This document shows positions 1-11,303 of a stretch of 64,000 nucleotides of DNA, piece after piece (the stretch's first letter is position 1; every line of letters begins with the position of its first letter). A model generated the notes under the pieces. That model was not told the DNA's origin. It saw nothing but the letters and a program-made list of their open reading frames with translations, and searched no databases. This stretch comes from Dryomyza anilis. Taxonomy: Eukaryota > Arthropoda > Insecta > Diptera > Dryomyzidae. The DNA is taken from positions 35,308,596 to 35,372,595 of the forward strand of contig OX638130.1 of the NCBI GenBank assembly GCA_951804985.1, written 5' to 3'. The position numbers and the translations under genes were made by a program.

Positions 1-74
1 TCGTATATCTTTCCATCATGAAATGGCAAACCTTACTGAAGAGAAATGTCAAAAGAGCGGCAAGAAATATGGCT
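1..74 (-). mobile_element. 5' end fragment of rosa-like mariner
   Basis: The first 74 bases are the reverse complement of the 5' part of the mariner at 8851-10100 (around 8893-8966), with one inserted base. They include the start-codon region. Homology stops sharply after the GGCAAGAAATATGGC segment. The window edge cuts the element, so its remaining length is unknown. Confidence 0.8.
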
Positions 75-2630
75 ATTTTTGCAGTTTTAGTACGATTTGG
101 CCTTCTATATTGGTACAAGATCTAATTTAATATCCTACGATTTTGCCGACATCAAAAGTGGCAACCATTTTGGGTGATTGGTCGAGTATCCGTTTTATAA
201 TTTTTTTTGGTTTAATTATACTGCATTGTGAGTACCTCGGACAACATTTTTGGCAGGATCAAAGAAGTTCGGACATTTTTTCGATACATTTCAAACAGAC
301 AAAAATCTCACCATTTTTTTGCAAAAATATTTCGCATGCGGCGCTTAACGAAGGTAATGGAAAATTTGATGATCTTAACATTATATTTCATTTTACAGCC
401 AAAGAACCAAATGTAAAAAAAAAAGTTTTTTTTTCTTATGGTACACAATTGCGGCCCGCCTCATCTTTTGAATTGCCAATGCCGCCCGTGATGACAAATG
501 AGTTTGCATTGCCTGCCCTAAATGATTACACCGAAAAAAATTGTACGTTAAAATAACATTATCCCTTTACAAAACTCGCCCAACATTAAAAATGTCAATA
601 TTGATATGAACAAATTTCATTGATGTGTGTTTTTCTTTGATATTGAAAACGTGTAAAACTGTCAGTTTTAGTGTAAAATTTACTTTATTTTTGAGCTAAA
701 AAAAAATTGAAAATGTTCAAAAAATATGAAATCATATCCATTTTACATTGAAAATGTTAAAATAATATGAAATAATATCAATTTAACATGCACAACATTA
801 AATAAATAAGAAATCATATTAATTTTTAACGCATAATGTTAATTATGTAAGAATTCTTATTAAGAATACTAAATTTTTAGGATAGAAAATGTTTTAATTC
901 AGTGACTTATAATACATAAATAATACTACATAAATACCAATAATCTGTATTCAGGAATCCGGGACAATTTTGTTATTTCAGATAAAAATTTCGCTGTTTC
1001 ATTAATATCTGAGAAGGAAGAAATATTTAATTTATATGGAATAAATTGTAAAAAAAAAACACTTACATGCATGCAGCAAAATTTTCTTGCGTCGCACGTT
1101 GTGTCAAAATGAGGTAAAACACTCGCATTGGTTAAAAATATTAATTATTGAAAGTTGGTTTTTCTCAAGTTTTAGTGTATTCTACATACTTCAAAAGAAA
1201 AAACGCCGTTTAAAATACCAAAAAATACCTAATCAGTACCATATAGTGAACATGACAAGTTAGTGTTTTTTTTGCATTTTACCATAATCATGTTGTTACG
1301 AAATCACTGACGTCGATTCAAAGTCACACAGAAATGTACCTATTTTTTTCTATTTAAAAGCAGTAACTTTTATTTGAATTCAGGTACTTTAGACTTCAAA
1401 TTTACTAATTCAAAGTTATATATTGTTAAGAGGAGTTACTTTTTACACAATAGAGTTATGTGAAGCAGTGCCTGTAACCGAGTTTGAATTACTATGTATC
1501 TTGGTAGCATAATGTTTAAACGGTTAAGTTGCAAGCCCTGATTTAAATTGTGTGGCGCAGGTGTCGGGTTAGATTTTGTGAGTTCTAGCATATTTTTAGA
1601 GGAGCATTTAAAAATTTCACTTCAGCTAATAAGATGAGAGAGAGTCTTTTCATTACTGATGTTACAAACGATTTGCTGAAGTGAATATACTATTACTTTT
1701 GTGTAGGATATTAAAAGAAATATAAATTTGGACATAATTTGAATGAAATAAAAATACACTTTTCGGTGCAATTGTTTACGTCATAAAGTGTAAAAAAATC
1801 AAACTTAGTTTTTCTAAAAATCAAAAACCCGTTTTTTCAAACTTAAGTTTCTGGAGTATGGAAGTGGAAAAATTAAATTTAAAAAAAAATAATTAAAATT
1901 CCTTACATACACGTAAGCAAGGCCACGAAAATGTATTTGACCAGAAAATTTCTTGAACACTGAAAAGATAAAACACAACAATGTAAAAATATTTTTTAAT
2001 TCATTTATTTTTGTTCTAGTTAATAACATTTTCTGACCCTACTAACGTGTATGTAAGGTATGTTAAGTTTTTTTTTCCAAATTTCCATTTCCATATTTCA
2101 CAAAATATAGCTTAAAAAAAATGGGTTTTTGATTTTTAGGGGGTACCACGTGACCTAGAGGCCATTTTTTATATTTTTTAATTTTCAGTCATACCCGAGA
2201 CAAAAAAATTGGTAGGGAAGTGGTAGGAGACACGTAGACAAACAGGTATTTTTTAGGTATTACAATAATAATTTTTAGGTAGCTTTAGGTAGGGTGAGGT
2301 GGGAATCGGGACAAAAGTTACCTATTTGCTACCTATTCTGAGAACTAAAATTGGTAGGCAGAGGTATGGTATGGGTATGGTAGGCTCTGGTAGGAAATAG
2401 GTATCGATTGCTTGAAATATTTAGATTGCAGAGTTATTTTTTTTATTTTATTGTACACAATTAATAGAAAGACATTATGATAGAACGTTAAACTATAAAC
2501 ATAAAGGTAACATAAGTAATACAATAACATTTAGAATTACAATTACAAGATTGAACTTTTAAACAATAATAGATGCTGCGGGTTAATAGGTCGCGAAGTC
2601 CGTTAATCTAGGCATTGACAGCACCCTCAC
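75..2630. other. AT-rich DNA, no gene recognised
   Basis: I see no credible gene here; the open frames are short and lack recognisable motifs. About 2200-2410 is enriched in GGTAGG/GGTATGG-like words, and a short related piece lies in opposite orientation near 4175-4200, so this part may be a decayed repeat. The rest is simple AT-rich sequence with poly-A/T runs. Confidence 0.5.
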
Positions 2631-2633
2631 CAG

Positions 2634-2840
2634 TTATCCGGGAATATGGGTCCTACAGATGATTTCTGCATCGTCAAGGGCAGACAAGTACAATCGATTG
2701 TAGGAGGGGCCTGGATTTAATAGCTTTGGCGTCTCGGTGATGTGTATGACTCGGCGTAATTGGCGGCGCGCGTTCTTGACGCCAATAGCATTACGCTGAA
2801 CAGGAGCACCTGGACGTAGACTATGTTGCGTCATAAACAA
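2634..2840 (-). CDS. Unidentified 68-residue ORF
   Basis: This short frame lies in a locally GC-richer stretch (about 2580-3000), unlike its AT-rich surroundings, so it may be a piece of a transposable-element protein. The translation is basic in the middle (KNARRQLRRV) and ends DDAEIICRTHIPG. I do not recognise a domain and no neighbouring frame extends it convincingly. It could equally be chance. Confidence 0.2.
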   Translation of the reverse strand: MFMTQHSLRPGAPVQRNAIGVKNARRQLRRVIHITETPKLLNPGPSYNRLYLSALDDAEIICRTHIPG

Positions 2841-3469
2841 AATCTGCAGGAGGCAGTGTTGGCGACAACAGAGCAGACGGTGTTTTCAACATCTAATTGC
2901 GACAATAGCACCGGAAAAACAGCTTAACATCCACAAAGGCCAAGTGTGGATTGTGGAACAACTTCCACGATGATTGAAGTTACGTGATGCTACCGTCAAT
3001 GTTATCTTTGTGAGCTATCAGTTGACTTTGTCTCTTTGTCAGTGCAGGTCGTTGTTACAAGTGCATGTAGTGATTTCTGTGATTTAAATAGTGTATTTAT
3101 TGAATATTAAATATACTTATAGTGAGTTTTCGTCAAAGTTCTGTTTCTTGTCGTTAAGTGTCGTTGTTTTTATAAAATATTAAATATTTGTTATAATACA
3201 TTTATATTTAAATCAATTTAAGTAATATATTTGTCTATTTCTGTGTTATTCATTGTTATTGTTATCTGTGATTTTCTATTTTTCTTCGTGCGATATTTGT
3301 TTACGTCGTTTTTCTATTGTGTTGTTAGTTCGTATTTTAATTTGAAACAGCTGTAAGCATTTAACCCTTGAGTGATCCAATTTTTTTATTCGTCACTAAA
3401 TTTTAAAATTTTTAAAATTTATAATTTTTTTTAATTTTGTACTCTTGTTATTTTCAAAAGTTATAATAA

Positions 3470-3826
3470 ATGGAATTCTTATCAGTAGAAAATTTTGGTG
3501 CCTGTTCTTTGAGGGATAAGTGCAAGAGTCAAAACATATTAAATTCTATGTTTTCTTGTTCCGGTCCCTGCGGACAGCTTTATCATGCTCCATGTGCCAA
3601 TATTTCTATGGCGTGTACAGAATTTTTAAGTTCAGTGCACTCAGGTTTGCAATGGTATTGTCAAACTTGCAGACCTCTCTCTCCATCAGTTTTTTTTGTT
3701 AAAATTAAAAACTTTGGAGACAGGCTAAATACTTTAAACATCAACTGCACACACGGTAACTGCATGCGTTTGTTACGAGCCCAACTACTATTAGTGGGTA
3801 AATTTTTTCAAGCATTTATGCTTTGA
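3470..3826 (+). pseudogene. Non-LTR retrotransposon ORF1 fragment with PHD-type zinc finger
   Basis: The 118-residue frame begins with a cysteine/histidine pattern of a PHD/RING-like finger in roughly residues 11-66: C-x5-C, then FSCSGPCGQLYHAPC, then WYCQTC. Such fingers occur at the N terminus of ORF1 proteins in some insect non-LTR retrotransposons. A second example lies at 61452-61637. The usual coiled-coil and RNA-binding part is missing: the frame ends after a Cys-rich stretch and nothing like endonuclease or reverse transcriptase follows. The 470 bases upstream are AT-rich and could be 5' UTR. A decayed, truncated element is the best reading; a host PHD gene is less likely. Confidence 0.5.
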
Positions 3827-4245
3827 AAGTGGAAGCTAGCTGTATTAGCTAAAACTCGATTATTATTATGCACCTGGGTGGCCAACGGTTTGTCATATTT
3901 CGATGAAATACTTGAAGCTAGCGGATTGTCACGCGAAATCTACAGCAATGAAAATGTCCTCCTACGAAGAGGCTGAACTAACGAATCTCGGTCGATAAGT
4001 ATCTGCGCACGCATGGGTTTCGTGGCGATTTGCATGAAGAAAAGTCCTCGGTTGAAGCCGCTGGCAATGCGGCAATTAAGTATCAAACAATTTTCAAGAC
4101 TGAACATTTTTGAAGTCTCATTTATTTTTTGACAAAATTTTCGAAAACAAAACAAAAATGAAATATAAATGTTTTCCCTGCCTCTGTCTACCTATTTCCT
4201 ACTAGTCGAACGAGCACAACCATTTCTTTGAAACTTAGGACCACT

Positions 4246-4612
4246 CATGATACAAATATATACAGGTACGATCACTCTCTCATTTTTTTCCAATGTTTAC
4301 TTTAGGTGACACTAGGCAAGTTTTTTGAAGTTTAGTTTTAAAACCAAAACAAAATCGACAATTAAAAAAAAAATAATATAAAATTCTATAGAAATAAAAA
4401 ATAATTATCAAGGTATACTTTGAGATAACTTAAAAATGTTCACAAACATTTTTATAATCAAAACAAAATCTGAAAAATATTTTTCATATTTTCTTTGAAC
4501 AAAATTTAAATTTTTGAAAATTTGAATTTGAATCAAAACCAAATATTTCAAAATTTGTCAAAAAAACTTGCCTAATGTCAGAGTGATCGTACCTGTAAAT
4601 ATTTGTATCATG
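4246..4612. mobile_element. 367-bp MITE with 8-bp target duplication, P-like or hAT-like
   Basis: The element has inverted ends of about 65 bp starting CATGATACAAATAT and continuing ACAGGTACGATCACTCT. It is flanked by identical 8-bp direct repeats GGACCACT at 4238-4245 and 4613-4620. The interior is AT-rich and non-coding. Eight-base duplications are made by P and hAT transposases. The CATGAT start is shared with P-element termini, so P superfamily is my preferred but unproven assignment. Confidence 0.75.
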
Positions 4613-4620
4613 GGACCACT

Positions 4621-5097
4621 GTATCTCTGGAGAAGGTGAGTCTTGAACACTAGTAGATTTTGTGTGGAATGTTCTAATACAAAATATTTTGTATGTGAGA
4701 TGAAACTATGATATCGAAATTCAGAATCGAATAAATTGTATATTGAAAAATATTTGATTGATAAAAATAATGTTACAATGATTTAAAAAATGTCAAATAT
4801 GCAAAGTAATTTTCGTAAAATGAATACATATCAATTCCTCCGCGGTAATTTCGTTAATTTTCTATAATTAACAATATAAGGAGAATTTCAGATTCTTGTT
4901 GAACGGCGTAACAGACAAGATGTTTGCTGTAGATTGAGGCAAAAATGTATTAGCATCTGAAAGATTATTTGACTAATTTTGAATATCAGCTGTAATAAGA
5001 GGATTGTCGTTAATATATATGGATGGAATTTGTGATAAAATTCGAGCTTCGGTATAAATATGTGCAGATTGTTTAAATTGTGAAATCGGAATTAATG
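4621..5097. other. AT-rich spacer, nothing recognised
   Basis: No open frame, repeat or RNA signal that I can support was seen in this stretch between the MITE and the CTGT-containing repeat. Confidence 0.4.
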
Positions 5098-5745
5098 ATT
5101 TTTATACCCTACACTAAAAGTGAAAGGATATATTCAGTTTGGTACGACGTTTGTAACACCCAGAAGGAAGCATCTACGGTATGGAAAAATATATATACAT
5201 ATTCTTGATCAGCATGAACTTCTGAGTCGATTTAGCGATGTCCGTCTGTCCCTCTGTCTGTCTGTCTGTTGAAATCACGATTACAGAAAATGTAGAAGAG
5301 CTAGAGCAATGAAACTTTAGATTTAGATTACTTATCTATCTAAGCTGTCTGAACAAGAACATGATCGGTCTATTGTGACCTGAGAATCGACTACTTATGC
5401 TCAAATATCTCATTTAAAATTTATATCTACAGATCAATTTTACTGTATACGTGTTAAGATAAACTTTTTTTGGTCAAATATATATTGACTCATGCTCAAA
5501 TACAAAAAAAATCGAAATTCGGTACACCTACCCATTTGTAAATATGGGTATCAAATGAATGGACATTCTTCAACGATTGAAAGTTTGTAGTTATTTTCAG
5601 GATTCGCTTACTCTGGTGACCTATATACCAATTTTAATGATAACCACACTTATGTGTAGGATATTTATAGTCGGCTTAGACCGACTATAATTTTGATAAT
5701 TCTAACTATCATAATAACACCTACATACTTTAAAATTTCCCATGG
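5098..5745. repeat. Dispersed repeat with (CTGT)n tract, copy 1
   Basis: This stretch matches 52296-53020 over its length. It starts TTTTTATACCCTACACTAA, has a CTTGATCAGCATGA block, a CTGT/CTGTC microsatellite at about 5240-5271, and ends near a perfect hairpin TAGTCGGCTTAGACCGACTA followed by AATTTCCCATG. Similar TATACCC...CTGTCTGTCTG repeats are common in fly genomes. No protein is encoded. It may be a non-autonomous element, but neither terminal repeats nor a target duplication were identified. Confidence 0.65.
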
Positions 5746-5866
5746 GAACTAATTTCCTAATTAGATGTGTGGTTACTTATAAATAGTATATTTAAGATGT
5801 TAATAGATTATTGTTCTGAAAATGGATTAGTATATAATACCTAAATCTACATGTTCTGTTTATATT

Positions 5867-6190
5867 TTAAATATTAAGTGGTAATGAATTCCAGAGTCGA
5901 ATTGCGTTAATGAAAAATAGTCTTTGCGAAAGATATAATAGAGTTTTGGAATATAATAACTTTTGCAGAAATATGCAGTTTCTTATATCCAGATAGTTTG
6001 TAATGCTAGAAACTAAAATGACCTTACTTACATCTTCGACATGTGAAAAACGTCTCAAGGGAAAAACATATCGCGTCACATTATTAAAATGTCTTCTGAG
6101 GAGGTCAGGAGTAATAGCATTTAAAAAAGTTTGGTTGTATGGGACGTGCCACTCCCCTTTGTCCAATCTATCCGTAGTAATAAATTTCAT
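5867..6190 (-). pseudogene. Non-LTR reverse transcriptase, C-terminal fragment
   Basis: The frame ends with RLFFINAIRLWNSLPLNI, which resembles the conserved C-terminal tail of jockey/CR1-type reverse transcriptases (F-x-R-x-x-R-x-WNSLP). The preceding segment, with LDIRNCIFLQKLLYS, fits the same region. Catalytic motifs are absent, as expected for a 5'-truncated copy. The frame may begin upstream of the shown methionine. It is not contiguous with the ORF1-like fragment at 3470, which is on the other strand. Confidence 0.5.
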
Positions 6191-6240
6191 TATGTTTTTA
6201 CGTAAAAAAAAATATATTTAAATTTTTATTGCGTTTTTGG

Positions 6241-6400
6241 CTTGTTTGTGGAACCTTTACTGAGAACCGGAACTGGAACCGAAATAAAAAATAATGTAAG
6301 AAACGGAACCGGTACCGGAAGCATTTTTTTATTTTTTTATAGAACCGGAAATGAAACCGCAGATAATATAATTTCGGTTCCTAGCCCTGGTCAAAAGTCG
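6241..6400. repeat. GGAACCGG-rich repeat tract
   Basis: The tract contains repeated GGAACCGG/GGAACCG words interspersed with AT-rich DNA and ends TTCCTAGCCCTGG. Similar words recur at 12425-12510 and at the right end of the 17936-20808 element (TTCCGGTTTCTACCCCTGG), suggesting a shared, decayed repeat. Confidence 0.4.
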
Positions 6401-6640
6401 ACTACTATCTTAGGTTGGACATTATTGGTAACGCTGATTATGTTCTTAGGTATCAAAAAATATCTAACTAAGTACAATTTGTCTGGATTGCAGATGTTTT
6501 TTCTTAGATATAAAAAAACGGCATAATATACAATGTTTGCATGTGTGTGTTTTCACGAATAGGACAACAAAGCGGACGGACAACGCAAAACAAAACATAA
6601 TAGCGACAAAGCAAGATCGAAAAAACAATTATACGAACAC

Positions 6641-6938
6641 CGCGGTAGCTCAGTGGTTAGTGCTTTGACTGCGAGCTGAAAGGTCCCCGATTCAAGCCTG
6701 GACTGGGGCTAACAACATCTTTTCGTAGAAACATTTTTCTATACCGCGCTACCTCTTGGCAGTAAATGGCAAACCTACGAGAGTAAAACATTGCCTATGG
6801 AAAGCTCTCACTCGCCGTTCGGATTCGGCAATAAACTATTGGTCCCACCACTTTGAGTACAAATATAACACGCACATCTCAAAATGGTGAGAGAGCTTGG
6901 CCTAAGTTCTTATAGGACTGTAGTGCCAAACTATTTTT
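6641..6938 (+). mobile_element. tRNA-derived SINE (family S1), copy A
   Basis: The head has RNA polymerase III promoter boxes: A box GGTAGCTCAGTGG and B box GATTCAAGCC, in a tRNA-like arrangement. A shared body of about 230 bp follows, ending near GCCAAACTATTTTTTA. Perfect 11-bp direct repeats TATACGAACAC flank it (6630-6640 and 6939-6949), showing retroposition. The body matches copies at 11053, 28096, 45353 and 48844. Confidence 0.9.
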
Positions 6939-6949
6939 TATACGAACAC

Positions 6950-7564
6950 GTGTTCATTAAATTTTGGTAAGAACACAGCAACAACATTTTTGATACCTAA
7001 GAAATTATTAACTGAATTCAAGAATAATTCTACTTAGTAACTTTTATGATATCTAAGAAATTAATAACTAAATTCAATAATAATTCTACTTAGTTACTTT
7101 TTTTGACAACTAACTAAATCTTTTTATTAAAATTAAGAATTTTTCGGTTTAGTTGTATATCACTCCGTATAATTCTTGATTTCTTCTGGATTTTAGAACT
7201 TTTTCCACCCGTGTGGAAATTAACGCATCTACACCTTGATAAAGATTCATAATTTAGCATACAAAACATATTTTAAAAACTTTTTTATCATCTCGCTTTC
7301 TTGAAATAAAAAATACTTTTTTATATACAACTTTTTCTTTTAATTGCAAAACAATACTTTATTTAACATACACTTCATTACCCTTCATTTTTGGACGAAG
7401 TACTTGATTTACTTGGTTCTTTGCAAATCCCAATTGAACCAATTTGTCAAAAAAAAAAAAAAAACACAAGCATAATGCGCCTGGATTCGTATCACTTTCC
7501 ATTGCAACACTTTCGTTAAAAAAAAAAACCTTGGGTCATATACATTTCCGCCGAAGTTTAATTG
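6950..7564. repeat. AT-rich DNA with an R2 fragment
   Basis: The stretch 7250-7470 is a diverged copy of the R2 sequence that forms the tandem array at 12860-21985: it shares TCATTTTTGGACGAAGTACT, ACTTGGTTCT and CCCAATTGAACCA. The preceding 6950-7130 holds two imperfect copies of a block with TAATTCTACTTAGT. No gene is seen. Confidence 0.55.
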
Positions 7565-8140
7565 CACTGTTCTACAAGGATTTTAATCTGGAATGAAACC
7601 TGTCATTTCTGGTTGATTTCGGTTTCCTGATTCTTGCTGAGTACTCAGAATTTTTTTTATACGTCGAGATTTTGCACAAAATCGAGTCAAAGTTGTAGAA
7701 AAGGTCGTTTTTGGTACTTTATATCGCAAGTTATCGTACGATTTCGACATGTTGCAGATGCAAACTTTATCACAAAATAAAATATGAACCTTGCCCTACG
7801 AATAATTGGAAAAAAATCTGTGTCCAGATATTAGTTTTTGCAAAAAAATCAAAAAGAAATTTGTGTTACCAAAAATTTGACATGAAAAAAATAAAAAATG
7901 CGACACCCTACAGCTCTCTTTATCAAATTTAAATTTATAATATTGTTTGGACGCGGTTGTAGTAGTAATATTATTGAACATTTTATTTTAATGAATGTCA
8001 GATTTGGAACTTTTTTTTAGTGACGAAAATAAATTGTGAAAATTTAAAAAAGTATGCCCTTATGGATCACTTCATCATAATAAAGTAATAATAAAATATT
8101 GGTCGCGAAACGTTAGAAATCTAAATGAGAATAAAATTTA
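7565..8140 (+). repeat. Dispersed repeat R1, copy a
   Basis: Starts CACTGTTCTACAAGGATTTT and matches 46058-46310, then skips an internal part and resumes at the GCGACACC...GGACGCGG block that matches 46720-46860. Its right end (TTGGTCGCG, CATCATAATAAAG) matches the reverse strand near 51575-51660. No ORF of interest is present. The family is multicopy here and unnamed by me; its class is unknown. Confidence 0.65.
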
Positions 8141-8507
8141 TTGTATATTTTTAACATAGAAAAATTTTTGACATTTAATGCGAGGTAAGCTTTTCTTATA
8201 TTGTGAAAATTAATTGATAAATATAACATAAATAAATATAAATATCAGAGATAGTTAGTTATGATTTTTAAAATTTGTGTGACTTTTAATATTTTTACTT
8301 AGGACATCAAATTAATATGTTTTAAATGACCTGTCATATTTTTACATTAAAAAAGTTGTAGCTAATCATTTGTTACATTTACAATTTATATATACTGATA
8401 AATACTGATATATTTTAAATACATAACAAAACTTGCATATTATCGAACTTAATACCTTTTTTTGTAACATTTTTTAAAAAATATTTCAATCATTTAAAAA
8501 AAAAGTA
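8141..8507. other. AT-rich spacer between two R1 copies
   Basis: No gene or clear repeat seen. It separates two R1 copies lying in opposite orientation, so the whole 7565-10455 stretch has a loose inverted-repeat layout. Confidence 0.4.
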
Positions 8508-8850
8508 TCGTTTACATTAGATACGTTTAGATACACATTTTTATGACATTCGATAAAATGTTCTTAAGCGATGCAGATATTAAAATTGAAAACATACAAA
8601 TTAAATGTTTTATTTAGTTCGTGTTGTTTTATTAAGTACTACAAAGTGAAGGACTCAGTTCAGCTCAATTATATTGTTTTCATTCATTGACTGAAAATAG
8701 TGAGTGATGAAATTTATTTTAGGAGTAAGCAAATACCTAATGAATAACTATTTATTGCATTTTATAGAGAGAAATAAAGCTTTATAAAAAGTTACGCGCT
8801 TTTAATGTGATTTTTTTATTTCATTGTGAGAGGATTTTACTATTATAATA

Positions 8851-10100
8851 AAGGGTTTTTCAGGGACGCTACAAAAGTAGAGCGACAGGGACAGCAAACG
8901 ACGCCATATTTCTTGCCGCTCTTTTGACATTTCTCTTCAGTAAGGTTTGCCATTTCATGGAAAGATATACGAGCCAACAACGAGTCGAAATTATTAAAAT
9001 TTACTACCGAAATTTGGAGTCAGTGGCCTCAACGTTAAGAGCGCTACGTCCAATTTATGGTCGTCATAATCGTCCTAGCAGATCAACAATTGATCGTCTA
9101 GTGGAAAAATTTGAATCCACAGGCACAGTACAAAATGTTCTCGTACCAGTGAGACAAAGAAGTGTCCGTAGTGTCGAGAATATTGCTGCCGCTGAGGCTT
9201 CAGTTGAAGAAAGCCCAAATGTGTCTCTCACACGTCGTTCTCAAGCGTTGGGCATCTCTGTGACGTCCTTGTGGCGAATTTTGCGAAATAATCTTGGCCT
9301 ACATCCTTAAAAAATCAAATTGACGCAAGAACTGAAGCCGCTTGACCACCAGAAGCGTCGTATGTTCGTGAATTGGGCTGAGCAACAACTTGAAAATGAT
9401 TCGGATTTTCATCGAAAAATCATCTTCAGCGATTAGGCTCATTTCTGGCTGAATGGCTTCGTCAATAAACAAAATGTGCATTATTGGTCAGACAGAAATC
9501 CTCCATGAGTCATAATTGCATCCCGAAAAAATAACGGTTTGATGCGGTTTATGGGCCGGCGGCGTCATTGGGCCGTACTTCTTCCGTGATGATCAAGACC
9601 GGCACGTTACTGTGAATGGGAATCGTTACCGTTCAATGATAACCGAATATTTTTGGCCCCAATTGGATAATATGGACTTGGAGGACATGTGGTTCCAACA
9701 GGACGGCGCCACAAGCCACAGAGCGAATGCCACTATCAATTTATTGGAAACCAAGTTTGGAGAACGTGTTATCTCACGAAATGGTCCAGTCGATTGGCCG
9801 CCTCGGTCGTGCGATTTGACGCCGTTAGACTATTTCCTGTGGGGCTACGTCAAGTCTATGGTCTATGTCAACATGCCAGCGACGATTGATGAATTTCGTA
9901 CGAATACCGAACGTGAAATTGCAGCAGTATCGGCCGATTTATGCTTGAAAACTGTCGAAAATTGGGTTCAGCGTCTGGACTTCTGCAAGCGTGCCCGTGG
10001 TGGCCATGCAAAAGAAATCGAGTTCTATACATAATGGCATCGAACGTACTTTGACAGGAATAAAGAATTTCATTCATATCCAACTTTTGTAGCGCTTTAG
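8851..10100 (+). mobile_element. rosa-like mariner element (D,D41D), complete but dead
   Basis: The boundaries come from comparison with the uninterrupted R1 copy at about 46970. The insert starts AAGGGTTTTTCAGGGACGCT and ends TTGTAGCGCTTTAG, flanked by a TA duplication (8849-8850, 10101-10102). The ends share the inverted core CGCTACAAAAGT; the right end lacks about 10 bases relative to the left. Total 1250 bp is typical for mariner. The body encodes one damaged transposase. Confidence 0.88.
8957..10034 (+). pseudogene. Mariner-type transposase pseudogene
   Basis: This would be the cut-and-paste transposase of the surrounding element, acting on its TIRs in the nucleus. The start is MERYTSQQR. 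The N-terminal half is a paired helix-turn-helix DNA-binding region (to about 9310). The catalytic half includes IIFSD followed by a stop and AHFWLN (first Asp), QQDGATSH (second Asp) and CDLTPLDYFLWG (third Asp). The spacing between second and third Asp is 41 residues, the signature reported for the rosa mariners of tephritids. Stops after LGLHP (9308) and after FSD, plus at least one frameshift near 9505-9600, destroy it. The C-terminal 140 residues (9612-10034) remain open. Confidence 0.88.
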
Positions 10101-10665
10101 TATGTAATCTATTGTCAACAATAAAGTAATGAACAACCAACATTTCATGTTAGAGACTACATGTTTAATCTAGTTTATAGTAAACTTCATATTCGTCACG
10201 AAAAATAGTTCCTAATCTGTCATTCATTAAAATAACATGTTCAATATATATTACGCGGCTGTTGCGTCCAAACAATATTATAAATTTAAATTTGATAAAG
10301 AGTAGCTGTATTGTGTCGCATTTTTTATTTTTTTCATGTCAAATTTTCCAAATTTTCAGTTTAGTCGCTCAGAAGCATTCATTAACGACGAATGTGTAAT
10401 AGATTTTTTAACCCATTAAAGCCTGCCGAATCAAATATATACCATATATAACACAATATATAACTTTAATTTTTTAAACATCTTGGTTGATTTTTATTTA
10501 CCAGGTTGGTTGAAAAATTAATGCAATTCAAGATGAATTTCATAACTTTAATATATATATTTTATACTTTACTGGACCATCAATTTAAACTTTGAAGTTG
10601 AAAATCAATTTAGATTTAAATGTTCAAAATTTTGGTTTAAATTATGTACATTTAAGTTGTAATTT

Positions 10666-11052
10666 ATCATTGACTATTAGTGCTATACATATAAACAAAC
10701 TTCCGTCGAATAACTTCCGTTTCAAATTATATAGCGAGCATACGAGGAATGTTACCGTACGAGTGAATGTTACCATATCGGTGACAACGAATTTAGTGGA
10801 GTATCGCAGATTCGAATGTCGTCCAGGCTGATATATATTTATTTTTATTATTATTTTATTTATTTTTAATTTATTAATTAAGAATTATGAAAAAAATCAA
10901 TATATACATAAATAATAAAAAAAAAGAACGAGCGATACTCAACTAAATTCGTTGTCACCATATCAGTAACATTAACTCGTATGCTCGCTATATAATTCGA
11001 AATGTCCTTTTCGACGGAAGTTTGTTTATATAGCACATTACAATGAATGATA
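10666..11052. mobile_element. Foldback MITE
   Basis: Left arm about 10670-10815 and right arm about 10930-11050 are inverted copies of each other, with AAACAAACTTCCGTCGA near the tips and ACGAATTTAGT, GTTGTCACC near the centre. The loop is a short AT-rich stretch. The left arm has an internal partial duplication (GAATGTTACC twice). It abuts the SINE at 11053. No target duplication was established. Confidence 0.65.
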
Positions 11053-11303
11053 GGTAGAGTCAGTAGCTCAAGGTTAGTGCGTTGGACTGCGAGCCGAAAG
11101 GTCGCCGGTTGAAGCCTGGATTGGGGTAATAACATCTTTTCATAGAAACATTTTTCTATACCACGCTACCTCTCAGCAGTAAATGGCAAACCTACGAGAG
11201 TAAAACATTGCCTATGAAAAGCTCTCACCCGCCGTTCGGATTCGGCAATAAACAAAATGATGAGAGAGCTCGGCCTAAGTTCTTATAGGACGTTAGCGCC
11301 AAG
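11053..11303 (+). mobile_element. tRNA-derived SINE S1, copy B (degenerate)
   Basis: It retains the S1 head (AGTAGCTCAAGGTTAGTGCG and CCGGTTGAAGCCTGG) and body, but has changes in both promoter boxes and an internal deletion of the GGTCCCACCACTTTGAG section. It ends at GCGCCAAG. It is the most eroded of the near full-length copies apart from 45353. Confidence 0.8.

Larger units (their letters stand above)
8508..10455 (-). repeat. Dispersed repeat R1, copy b, split by mariner
   Basis: The parts 8508-8850 and 10101-10455 match the reverse complement of 46610-47395 continuously. Shared blocks include AGTTCGTGTTGTTTTATT, TTTTACTATTATAATA, GAACAACCA and CCTGCCGAATCA. The 1250-bp mariner at 8851-10100 interrupts the match. 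Confidence 0.8.

Noticed and set aside
143..556. 137-residue + strand ORF at the start of the window
   Set aside because: Composition follows the surrounding AT-rich DNA with poly-A/T runs, no motif, and an overlapping frame of similar quality; probably chance.
6641..6715. Possible tRNA genes (A and B boxes at 6641, 28096, 48844 and others)
   Set aside because: All are followed by the same 230-bp body and flanked by direct repeats, and the heads do not fold into a full cloverleaf with an acceptor stem; they are SINE heads.
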